From an uncultured Acetobacteraceae bacterium (GTDB lineage: Bacteria; Pseudomonadota; Alphaproteobacteria; Acetobacterales; Acetobacteraceae): 38,008 nucleotides of DNA. Where the stretch lies: NCBI GenBank assembly GCA_903918315.1, contig CAIXEA010000002.1:1-38008 (forward strand). The letters run 5' to 3'. The notes under the pieces were generated by a model. That model was given only the letters and a program-made list of their open reading frames with translations. It did no database searches and had not been told where the DNA came from. Position 1 is the stretch's first letter, and each line of letters opens with the position of its first letter. Both the position numbers and the translations under genes were made by a program. Positions 18,736 through 25,883 of the stretch are shown piece after piece.

Positions 18736-19134
18736 TTACCGCCGGGCTTTACGCGCGGCGTAGCGCGCATCACGGGCGGCTTTGCGCTCCGCTTCAAGCG
18801 CCAGCAAGGCGGCCTTGCGCGCGATTTCTTCTTCCGTCTTCTGGGCGGCCTGGCGCACCAACTCGGCCTGGCGGTCGGCTTCTTCGGCTGCCAGACGGGC
18901 GGCTTCGGCTTCCTTGGCGACTTTACGCTCCTGCTCCCGACGCTCCCGCGCTTCGGCGATCGCCTGACGTTCAGCGAGCTTGGCCTGCACGGCGGGATCA
19001 TCCGGCCCGGGGCGGGCGCGGAATTTTTCGATCAGGGCCTGTTTGGCCTTCGCGGCGGCGGTCGCGCGGTCATTGAAGTTGGCGTGGTTGAAGGCCGGCA
19101 ACTGTGAGTCTCCAGTGGATGAATAGCGGCTCAT
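18736..19134 (-). CDS. DUF6481 family protein
   Basis: A 132-residue charged, Ala/Lys/Glu/Arg-rich protein matching the DUF6481 pattern. A short N-terminus with FNDRATAAAKAKQALIEKF leads to a long predicted helix or coiled coil of EARERREQERKVAKEAE type, ending in ARDARYAARKARR. The function is unknown; the basic tail suggests nucleic acid or ribosome contact, which is only a guess. The start MSRYSS at 19134 is chosen because the upstream frame looks non-coding. No clear ribosome binding site is visible. It is divergent from the repeat-protein gene. Confidence 0.75.
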   Translation of the reverse strand: MSRYSSTGDSQLPAFNHANFNDRATAAAKAKQALIEKFRARPGPDDPAVQAKLAERQAIAEARERREQERKVAKEAEAARLAAEEADRQAELVRQAAQKTEEEIARKAALLALEAERKAARDARYAARKARR

Positions 19135-19337
19135 ACCGCAATCGTTCGGTCGGCGCCATGCTTTCGGCGGAGCATCTTGTATGCAAAAAACTGCATCGGC
19201 CCCTTCTTTTTTCATCCGCGTTAGTAATTCGTTAAGACTTTCCTGTTTTGATCTCCCTTGAACACCGATAGCCCGCCGAACGCGCCAGGATCGCGCAAGC
19301 GATGGCGGTTGCCATGGCAAGCCCTGGGAGATGGGTC
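19135..19337. promoter_or_regulatory. Divergent intergenic region with AT-rich patch
   Basis: The stretch around 19180-19258 is clearly more AT-rich than its surroundings and lies between the divergent DUF6481 and repeat-protein genes, so promoters for both are expected here. A 12-base perfect palindrome (TTGCCATGGCAA, 19309-19320) lies just before the leader ORF. I cannot assign -35/-10 boxes with confidence. Confidence 0.3.
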
Positions 19338-19394
19338 ATGAAATACGCGCCACAACCACGAATCACCCGCATCATGCTGGGGGTTCAACCATGA
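19338..19394 (+). CDS. Possible 18-residue leader ORF upstream of repeat gene
   Basis: ATG at 19338 has GGGAG seven bases upstream, better than the ribosome binding site of the main gene. It opens an 18-codon frame (MKYAPQPRITRIMLGVQP) whose TGA overlaps the ATG of the repeat gene in an ATGA arrangement. This would couple translation of the big repeat protein to the leader. It is basic and unrelated to the octads. It could also be chance. Confidence 0.35.
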   Translation: MKYAPQPRITRIMLGVQP

Positions 19395-22300
19395 GCTCCA
19401 TTATCACCGGTCTGACTGCGAGCCAGATCGCAGGCCTGTCCACGACCGCCATCGCGGGTTTGACCACCACGGATATTCAGGCCTTCGCGACAACCCAGGT
19501 CGCCGCGCTCAGTTCGACTCAGGTATTGGCGATTACCACGACGGACATCGCGCAGTTCGCGGCCACCCAGATCGCGGCCATGTCCACCCTGGCCCTGGGC
19601 GCGCTGACGACGACACTGTTCGGACAACTGACCTCCACCGAACTCAGCGGCCTGACCACCGCGCAGATCGGCGCGTTGAACACCGCCGACATCGGGAACC
19701 TGACAACCACCCAACTCGGTGGGCTGAGCGCATCTCAGTTGGGTGCGATGTCGACGGCGCAATTCGGAAAAATCAGCTCCACCGATCTTGCACAATTGAG
19801 CTCGACCCAGATCGCCGGGTTGAAAACCGCGCAAATCGCGGCACTCAGCACGACTCAGTTCGCGGGCTTGACGTCGACCGAACTGGGGCAGCTGACCACA
19901 ACGCAAATCGGGGGACTCATTACATCCGACCTCGCGGCCATCACCACGACCCAGCTCGGTGGGTTGAGTTCCACGCAGGCCGGAACCTTGAACACTGTCC
20001 AGGTCAGCGCTCTGACAACCGCGACGCTCACGGCGCTGACGACGACCCAATTGGCGGGTCTGACCGCGACGCAGCTGGGCTCACTCTCGACCACACAGGT
20101 CGGTGGGCTCACGACGACACAGTTGACCGCGCTGACCGCCACCCAGGTTGGCGGGCTGAAGGCCACGAAATTGGGCAGCCTGTCGACAACACAGTTGGGG
20201 GGGCTGACCTCGACCCAACTGGGCGGGTTGACCACCGCCCAGATTGCCGGGCTGACGACCGCTGAAACCGCGGCACTGACCACCACGCAATTCGGCGGGT
20301 TAACGGCGACGCAAGTGGGGATTCTGACCACCACGCAGTTCGACGGTCTGACATCGACCAATATCGGGCAGTTGACCACCACGCAGTTGGCGGGTGTGAA
20401 GGCGACCGAGATCACGGCGCTCACCACCACACAGCTCAGCGGGGTCACAACAACGCAGATCGGCGCCTTGAGCACCACACAACTGGGCGGCCTGACCACA
20501 ACGATCCTGGCAGCCCTGACGACCACCCAGCTTGGCGGACTGGGATCCACCCAACTGACCGCCCTCAACACCATTCAGATCGGGGGCCTGACGACAACCG
20601 AGGTCACCGCCCTTACCACAACCCAGCTTGGTGGCCTTACGTCCACGCAGGTGGGTGTTCTGACCACCACCCAGGTGGGCGGATTGACCACGACCGCATT
20701 GTCCAATCTGACGTCCACACAGATCGGCGGCCTCAAAACCGGCGAGCTTGCCGCGCTCACGACCACCCAGTTCGGGGGCCTGACATCGACCCAACTGGGG
20801 GGCCTGACAACCGTTCAAATCGGCGGCCTGAACACCACGGATCTGGCCGCGATCACAACCACCCAACTCGGCGGCCTGACATCAACGCAATTGAGCGGAT
20901 TGACCGTCGCACAGTTCGGCAGCCTGACCTCCACCAATCTGGGCAAGCTCACCACGACGCAGGTCGGCGGCTTGAAGCCAGCTGAAATCGCCGGTCTGAC
21001 CACAACCCAGCTGGGGGGGATAACCACGACGCAAATCGGCGTGTTGAGCACGACCCAAATCGCCGGACTGACCCCGTCGACGATCGCCGCGCTGACGACA
21101 ACGCAGTTGGGTGGGTTGACGACGACACAACTCGGCGTGCTCACCGCAACTCAGCTGGGGGGGATGACCACGACGGAGATCGCCGCCCTGACGACGACCC
21201 AACTCGGCGGATTGACGACGACGGAGCTCACAGCCCTGACGACGACGCAGGTTGGTGGGTTGCAAGCGACGGAGCTGGCGGCATTGACCACCACCCAGTT
21301 CGGAGGATTGACCTCCACCCAGCTCGGTGGATTGACCAGTACACAGTTGGGGGGCCTCACCACCACAAATATCGCGGCCATGACCACGACCCAGGCAGGC
21401 GGTCTGACCGCGACCGAATTGGGCCAGATCACCACCAGCCAGTTCACCGCGATCTCCACGACCGACCTGGCGCACATCACCACAACGCAGCTTGCCGGCT
21501 TGAAATCCACCGAACTGGCAGCGCTGACGGCGACCCAGTTGCCGAACGTGACGACCACCCAACTGGCGGCGCTCACCAGCGGTCAGCTGGCCGGACTCAC
21601 CACCAACAGTCTGGGATCGCTCACGACCACGCAGTTTGGCAGTCTGACTTCAACCCAACTGGGCAACCTCACGGCCACCCAAATCGGTGGTTTGAGCACC
21701 ACTGAAATCACCGCCCTGACGACCACCCAGTTGGGCGGCGTGACGTCGTCCCAACTGGGTGCGCTGACCACAACCCAGGCAGGCGCGCTTACCACCACCG
21801 TGCTCACGGCCCTGACAACGGGACAGGTCGGGGGCCTGAAATCCACCGAAATCGCAGCCTTGAGCAGCACGCAATTTGGCGGAATGACGTCGACACAGCT
21901 TGGCGGTCTGACGACCACGCAGATCACCGGCCTGAACACGACCGATCTCGCCAACCTGACCACCACCCAGCTTGGCGGCCTGACATCGACGGCATTGGGC
22001 GTGCTCAACACGAGCCAGTTCACCGCTCTGACCTCAACCAATATCGGCAAACTCACGACCACCCAACTGGCCGGCCTGAAGAGCACCGAATTCGGGGCAC
22101 TGACCTCCACACAACTCAGCGGTCTGACGACCACCGAAATCGGGGCGCTCACCAACACGCAGGTGGGGGGGGTCACCTTCACCAACCTGGCGGCGATGAC
22201 AACCACCCAATTCGGCGGACTCACATCGACCCAGCTGGGAAGCCTCAGCACCGCGCAGCTTGGTGGCCTGACCACGACTGAACTGACCGCGCTCACCACC

Positions 22301-22624
22301 ACCCAATTCGGCGGATTAACCTCCACCGAGATCAAGGCCCTGTCCACCACACAGATTGGGGCATTGACCACGACGAACATCGGCGCCATGGCGGTAACCC
22401 AAATCCCCGGGTTGAGCGCGACGGATATCGCCGCCTGGACGACCACCCAGGCCTCCAGTCTCACGACCACAGGACTGGCCGCACTGGTGAAGACCCAAAT
22501 CCCCGGGATCAGTACCGGCGACATCGCTGCCCTGACAACCACTCAAGGCAACGCCTTCACCACCACGCAAATCGCGGCCATGTCGGCGCCCCAGGTCAGC
22601 GCTCTGGTCACACTGGTTGGCTAA
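19391..22624 (+). CDS. Giant Thr-rich octapeptide-repeat protein, probable secreted fibre
   Basis: A 1077-residue protein made of about 134 octads with consensus L-T-T-T-Q-L-G-G, running in perfect register from residue 8 to the end. Hydrophobic residues occupy octad positions 1 and 6, Thr/Ser 2-4, small residues 7-8. From octad 11 on, every odd octad has Gln at position 5, while even octads carry D, E, N, Q or others; the true unit is thus 16 residues. I count no Cys and no Arg, one Trp, about 14 Lys and 29 acidic residues. It has no signal peptide and no RTX nonapeptides. A solenoid fold is likely. The neighbouring GT41 enzyme and type I exporter suggest a glycosylated, type I-secreted surface protein. 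I recognise no named family. ATG 19391 has GGGGG upstream; a 20-residue longer frame from 19331 is possible. Confidence 0.85.
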   Translation: MSSIITGLTASQIAGLSTTAIAGLTTTDIQAFATTQVAALSSTQVLAITTTDIAQFAATQIAAMSTLALGALTTTLFGQLTSTELSGLTTAQIGALNTADIGNLTTTQLGGLSASQLGAMSTAQFGKISSTDLAQLSSTQIAGLKTAQIAALSTTQFAGLTSTELGQLTTTQIGGLITSDLAAITTTQLGGLSSTQAGTLNTVQVSALTTATLTALTTTQLAGLTATQLGSLSTTQVGGLTTTQLTALTATQVGGLKATKLGSLSTTQLGGLTSTQLGGLTTAQIAGLTTAETAALTTTQFGGLTATQVGILTTTQFDGLTSTNIGQLTTTQLAGVKATEITALTTTQLSGVTTTQIGALSTTQLGGLTTTILAALTTTQLGGLGSTQLTALNTIQIGGLTTTEVTALTTTQLGGLTSTQVGVLTTTQVGGLTTTALSNLTSTQIGGLKTGELAALTTTQFGGLTSTQLGGLTTVQIGGLNTTDLAAITTTQLGGLTSTQLSGLTVAQFGSLTSTNLGKLTTTQVGGLKPAEIAGLTTTQLGGITTTQIGVLSTTQIAGLTPSTIAALTTTQLGGLTTTQLGVLTATQLGGMTTTEIAALTTTQLGGLTTTELTALTTTQVGGLQATELAALTTTQFGGLTSTQLGGLTSTQLGGLTTTNIAAMTTTQAGGLTATELGQITTSQFTAISTTDLAHITTTQLAGLKSTELAALTATQLPNVTTTQLAALTSGQLAGLTTNSLGSLTTTQFGSLTSTQLGNLTATQIGGLSTTEITALTTTQLGGVTSSQLGALTTTQAGALTTTVLTALTTGQVGGLKSTEIAALSSTQFGGMTSTQLGGLTTTQITGLNTTDLANLTTTQLGGLTSTALGVLNTSQFTALTSTNIGKLTTTQLAGLKSTEFGALTSTQLSGLTTTEIGALTNTQVGGVTFTNLAAMTTTQFGGLTSTQLGSLSTAQLGGLTTTELTALTTTQFGGLTSTEIKALSTTQIGALTTTNIGAMAVTQIPGLSATDIAAWTTTQASSLTTTGLAALVKTQIPGISTGDIAALTTTQGNAFTTTQIAAMSAPQVSALVTLVG
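19412..22606 (+). repeat. 24-base coding repeat array (octads) with 48- and about 576-base higher order
   Basis: The octads correspond to 24-base units. Pairs of octads form a 48-base unit, and the pattern of special octads recurs every 24 octads (about 576 bases). Phe octads are 15, 39, 63, 85 and 109. Lys/Gln octads are 18, 42, 66, 88, 112 and 32, 56, 78, 102. Asp/Asn octads are 16, 40, 64, 86 and 110. The single shift of 22 fits loss of two octads after octad 74. Identical octads often use different codons. Confidence 0.9.
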
Positions 22625-22633
22625 TCCTTCGAA

Positions 22634-22661
22634 ACCCCGCCATTTCCGGGAATGGCGGGGT
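22634..22661 (+). terminator. Hairpin between repeat gene and GT41 gene
   Basis: An 11-base perfect stem (ACCCCGCCATT / AATGGCGGGGT) with a six-base loop lies ten bases after the repeat gene's stop and 26 bases before the glycosyltransferase start. With no T-run and so little room for a promoter, it may be a partial terminator or an mRNA-stabilising element that sets a high ratio of repeat protein to enzyme. Confidence 0.5.
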
Positions 22662-22687
22662 GACCACTTCCAATTTCTGGAGCCGCC

Positions 22688-24652
22688 ATGGACCTCACTG
22701 CGTTACTGCGTCGTGCGACAGAGACGCCGGAAGATGCCATTTCTCTCTACAAAACCTGGATCGCCCTGAACCACGATAACCCTGCCCTGCCGGCCGCGAT
22801 GTTCAACCTCGGGGTCGCACTGTCAGATGCCGGAGACCTCGCCGGAGCTGCGATTATCTTGCGTGACACGATCCGGCTTGCCCCCAGTTTTGCGCCACCT
22901 GCCATCAATCTCGGCGGCGTTCTGGAAAGGCTGGGCCGCCGGGATCAGGCGATCGCGGTTTGGACAACCCTCGCCAAAGCCGACATGCCCATCACCGGGG
23001 AGATCATCGGCTTTAAGACCCTGGCCTTGAAACAGATGGGCCGGCTGCTGGAGGCCGCAAATCTCGACAGCGCCGCCGAAGAAGCCCTGCATCGCAGCCT
23101 CGCGCTGAATCCTGACCAGCCCGATGCGATTCAGCATCTGATCGCCTTACGGCAACGTCAATGCAAATGGCCGGTACTGCTGGAAACCGAACGCCTGCCG
23201 AAACGCACCTTGATCGGTGCCATTTCACCCCTGTCAGCGGCCTGCCAGGCGGACGATCCGATGTTCCATCTGGCCAATGCCTGGCATTATTGCCGCTATA
23301 CGATTGGCCTGCCGCCTCCGGCGCCCATGCCCGCGCAGATCAAATCGCATGGAAGGCCGCGTATCGGTTACGTATCATCCGACTTCCGGGAGCATGCGGT
23401 CGGGTTTGCGATGACCGATGTCTTCGAAACCCACGACCGCGATGCATTCGATATATTCGCCTATGATTGTGGTATCAGCACAACGGACGCCACCCGGGCT
23501 CGGATTCAACGAGCCGCCTCGGCCTGGGTTGATCTGAATGGTTTGGATGACACGCAGGCCTGCCGTCGTATCGTGGATGATCGCATTGACATTCTGGTAG
23601 ACCTGAACGGCTACACAAAAGATGCCCGCACGAAAGTATTCGCGATGCGCCCGACGCAGATCGCGGTCAACTGGTTCGGCTTTCCGGGCACGATGGGCAG
23701 CCCGTATCACCACTATCTGATCGCCGATGAGCACGTGATCCCGCTCGGGCACGAGCGCTATTACGCCGAAAAAGTCCTCCGCCTGCCCTGCTACCAACCC
23801 AATGACCGCAAGCGGCTGATATCGGCGCAATCGCCATCGCGCCAAGACGTTGGGTTACCAAACGACGCCTTCGTCTTCTGTTCCCTCAACGGCACACAAA
23901 AGATCACCCGACTGACCTTCGAGCGCTGGATGATCATTCTGCGCCATGTCCCCAACAGCGTGCTCTGGCTGCTCACAGCCACGCCCGATACGAATGGCCG
24001 TTTGCGCGCCGCGGCAGGGGAAATGGGCGTGGCACCCGAACGCCTGATATTCGCCGACAAAAGGGCCAATCCAGACCACCTCGCCCGCTATCCATTGGCG
24101 GATTTATTCCTCGACACCTTTCCCTACGGCGCTCACACGACGGCGTCGGACGCTCTATGGATGGGTGTGCCGGTGCTGACATACCGTGGCCGGAGCTTCG
24201 CAGCCCGCGTCTGTTCCAGCCTGGTCCACGCGGTGGGCTTACCGGAGCTGGTTTGCGACACACAAAACGACTACGTCGTCCGTGCCATCAACCTCGGCAA
24301 TGACCGAAAGCATATCGCGGCCTTGCGTGCTCATCTGCTCGCGAACCGTGACCGCTGTACGCTGTTCGATACTCCACGACTTGTCCGCGCGCTGGAGGAC
24401 CGATATCGCGACATGCTGACCGACCGCGCCAATGGATGCGTGCCGCAGCCGGATCTGAATAATCTCTCGGTCTACCGGGAGATCATGCTCGATACCGAAC
24501 CGAGCGACGTGGAGTTATTGGATGAGTCCGCCTATCAGGCCATGTATCGCGAGAAGCTGTCCAGGCTGAGTGCCGTCTTTCCGGTCTCATCGGATATCAG
24601 GATGTGGCCCGATGTCAGGGCTCACGAATGCTTTCCTGCCAGGCGCGCATAA
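22688..24652 (+). CDS. TPR-containing O-GlcNAc transferase-like glycosyltransferase (GT41, SPINDLY type)
   Basis: A 654-residue protein. TPR-like helices fill residues 25-165. The GT41 catalytic region begins near 222 with RIGYVSSDFREH; His236 matches the conserved His of the family. It continues with DILVDLNGYT, VNWFGFPGTMGSPYHHYLIAD, SLNGTQKI with Lys405 in the UDP-contacting position, LADLFLDTFPYGAHTT and SFAARVCSSL. GT41 enzymes transfer a sugar from a nucleotide donor to Ser/Thr hydroxyls, with TPRs gripping the protein substrate. The repeat gene immediately upstream, with hundreds of Thr/Ser, is the obvious candidate substrate. Its 3' end overlaps the convergent HlyD gene by 38 bases. 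Donor sugar unknown. Confidence 0.9.
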   Translation: MDLTALLRRATETPEDAISLYKTWIALNHDNPALPAAMFNLGVALSDAGDLAGAAIILRDTIRLAPSFAPPAINLGGVLERLGRRDQAIAVWTTLAKADMPITGEIIGFKTLALKQMGRLLEAANLDSAAEEALHRSLALNPDQPDAIQHLIALRQRQCKWPVLLETERLPKRTLIGAISPLSAACQADDPMFHLANAWHYCRYTIGLPPPAPMPAQIKSHGRPRIGYVSSDFREHAVGFAMTDVFETHDRDAFDIFAYDCGISTTDATRARIQRAASAWVDLNGLDDTQACRRIVDDRIDILVDLNGYTKDARTKVFAMRPTQIAVNWFGFPGTMGSPYHHYLIADEHVIPLGHERYYAEKVLRLPCYQPNDRKRLISAQSPSRQDVGLPNDAFVFCSLNGTQKITRLTFERWMIILRHVPNSVLWLLTATPDTNGRLRAAAGEMGVAPERLIFADKRANPDHLARYPLADLFLDTFPYGAHTTASDALWMGVPVLTYRGRSFAARVCSSLVHAVGLPELVCDTQNDYVVRAINLGNDRKHIAALRAHLLANRDRCTLFDTPRLVRALEDRYRDMLTDRANGCVPQPDLNNLSVYREIMLDTEPSDVELLDESAYQAMYREKLSRLSAVFPVSSDIRMWPDVRAHECFPARRA

Positions 24653-25883
24653 TCGGATAAAGAAAATACGACAGCACGCTGCGCGTTCCGACGTGCATTT
24701 CGGCCGTCACCGTCATCCCGGGAATCAACCGCGTCCCATCTGGTAAACCGTGCAGGCCCCGTCCTTCCAACGTTACCAGCGCCCGATGGTAGGAAGCCGC
24801 GCCTTGTGCGAACGACTCCTCCCCGACCGATCGCAACCGCCCGATCAGAGTACCATGGCGCTGAAACGGAAAGGCATCAATCTTGACGACGGCCGAATCG
24901 CCGGTTCGAACATAACCAATATCCGTGGACCCGATTGAAACATCCGCGATCAGCGCGGCGTCCGACGGTACGATCGTCACCAACGGCTCCGCCTCACGGA
25001 GCACCGATCCGATCGATCGTTTCGAAACATCCAAAACGACCCCGTCGACGGGTGCCCGTAACATCACCATATCGGCCAGCCGCTTCGCTTTCGTCAGCGC
25101 TTCGTCCGCGGCGGCGAGCTCGGTATGCGACTTCACCAGCGCTTCCAGTATCTCCCGCCGCCAGGCATCGATGAAGGCACGGCGGTCCGTCTCCAGCGAC
25201 CGGAACGACTGTCCTGTCTCCGCCACCATGGTCTCAGCGGCGCGTAATTCCCGTTCAGTGCGCATCCGCGCGGCCCGCGCCTCCAGGTAATTCAGCCTGG
25301 ATCCGCTTTGCGATTGGAGCAGGCTTGCCCGCATGGCTTCAAGTTCACGGGCAACGGCGAGCTGCTGTTTCAGTGAGGCTTCATTCATCTCGGCCGCGCT
25401 GACATCGGACCGCCAGGTGGCCGCCCTGTCGGCAAAGGCGGCCAGCTTCGCATCATACTGCGCGCTTCGCTGCCGGAACAGAGTCAGCTCGAGGCGCTGC
25501 TCGGCTGTGTCACTCCCCGGCTGGAAGGGCGCCTGATCCAATTCGGCCTGGAGGCGCGCGTGCCGGATGGCCAGCGCATCACGCTGCGCAGTCAGCATGA
25601 CCTGATCAGCCTGCGCAAACGTCGGATCAAGGGTCACCAGGACCTCACCCCGCCGCACGGCATCACCAGGCTTAACCCGGATCTCGCGCACGACAGATAG
25701 TTGCATCGGCTGTACAACAACCGTCGGCGTATCCGTCGTCACCCGCCCCGTACCGGCGACGATCATGTCAACTTTCAGGATCGCAGCGAGGCCAATCAAA
25801 GACACCATCATTGTCGAGGCCGCATAATGGGTGCGCCGCAACCAACGCGGTGGCGGGGTCGCGAGGAAATCTTCCAACATCAT
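24615..25883 (-). CDS. Type I secretion membrane fusion protein (HlyD family)
   Basis: A 422-residue periplasmic adaptor of the HlyD family. A short cytoplasmic N-terminus is followed by one membrane helix (about residues 22-40), a lipoyl half (VREIRVKPGDAVRRGEVLV), a long alpha-helical coiled-coil hairpin, the second lipoyl half (MLRAPVDGVVLDV) and the beta-barrel. The C-terminus with PGMTVTAEMHVGTRSVLSYFLYPI is typical of RTX-type adaptors. It would link the ABC exporter to an outer membrane TolC protein not encoded in this window. ATG 25883 overlaps the exporter's TGA (ATGA), which decides the start over an upstream ATG at 25910. Confidence 0.93.
   Translation of the reverse strand: MMLEDFLATPPPRWLRRTHYAASTMMVSLIGLAAILKVDMIVAGTGRVTTDTPTVVVQPMQLSVVREIRVKPGDAVRRGEVLVTLDPTFAQADQVMLTAQRDALAIRHARLQAELDQAPFQPGSDTAEQRLELTLFRQRSAQYDAKLAAFADRAATWRSDVSAAEMNEASLKQQLAVARELEAMRASLLQSQSGSRLNYLEARAARMRTERELRAAETMVAETGQSFRSLETDRRAFIDAWRREILEALVKSHTELAAADEALTKAKRLADMVMLRAPVDGVVLDVSKRSIGSVLREAEPLVTIVPSDAALIADVSIGSTDIGYVRTGDSAVVKIDAFPFQRHGTLIGRLRSVGEESFAQGAASYHRALVTLEGRGLHGLPDGTRLIPGMTVTAEMHVGTRSVLSYFLYPIMRAWQESIREP

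Noticed and set aside
19385-22570. Long minus-strand frames inside the repeat gene (up to 319 codons)
   Set aside because: They are antisense images of the repeated Thr/Gln codons, giving monotonous Val/Ser/Pro or Gly/Arg/Gln strings without ribosome binding sites.
19412-22606. 24-base periodicity as a CRISPR array
   Set aside because: The units are directly adjacent without spacers, stay in one reading frame and vary synonymously, so this is a coding repeat.
19391-22624. Repeat protein as RTX toxin or pentapeptide-repeat protein
   Set aside because: There is no GGxGxDxxx nonapeptide, and the period is eight (sixteen), not five or nine.
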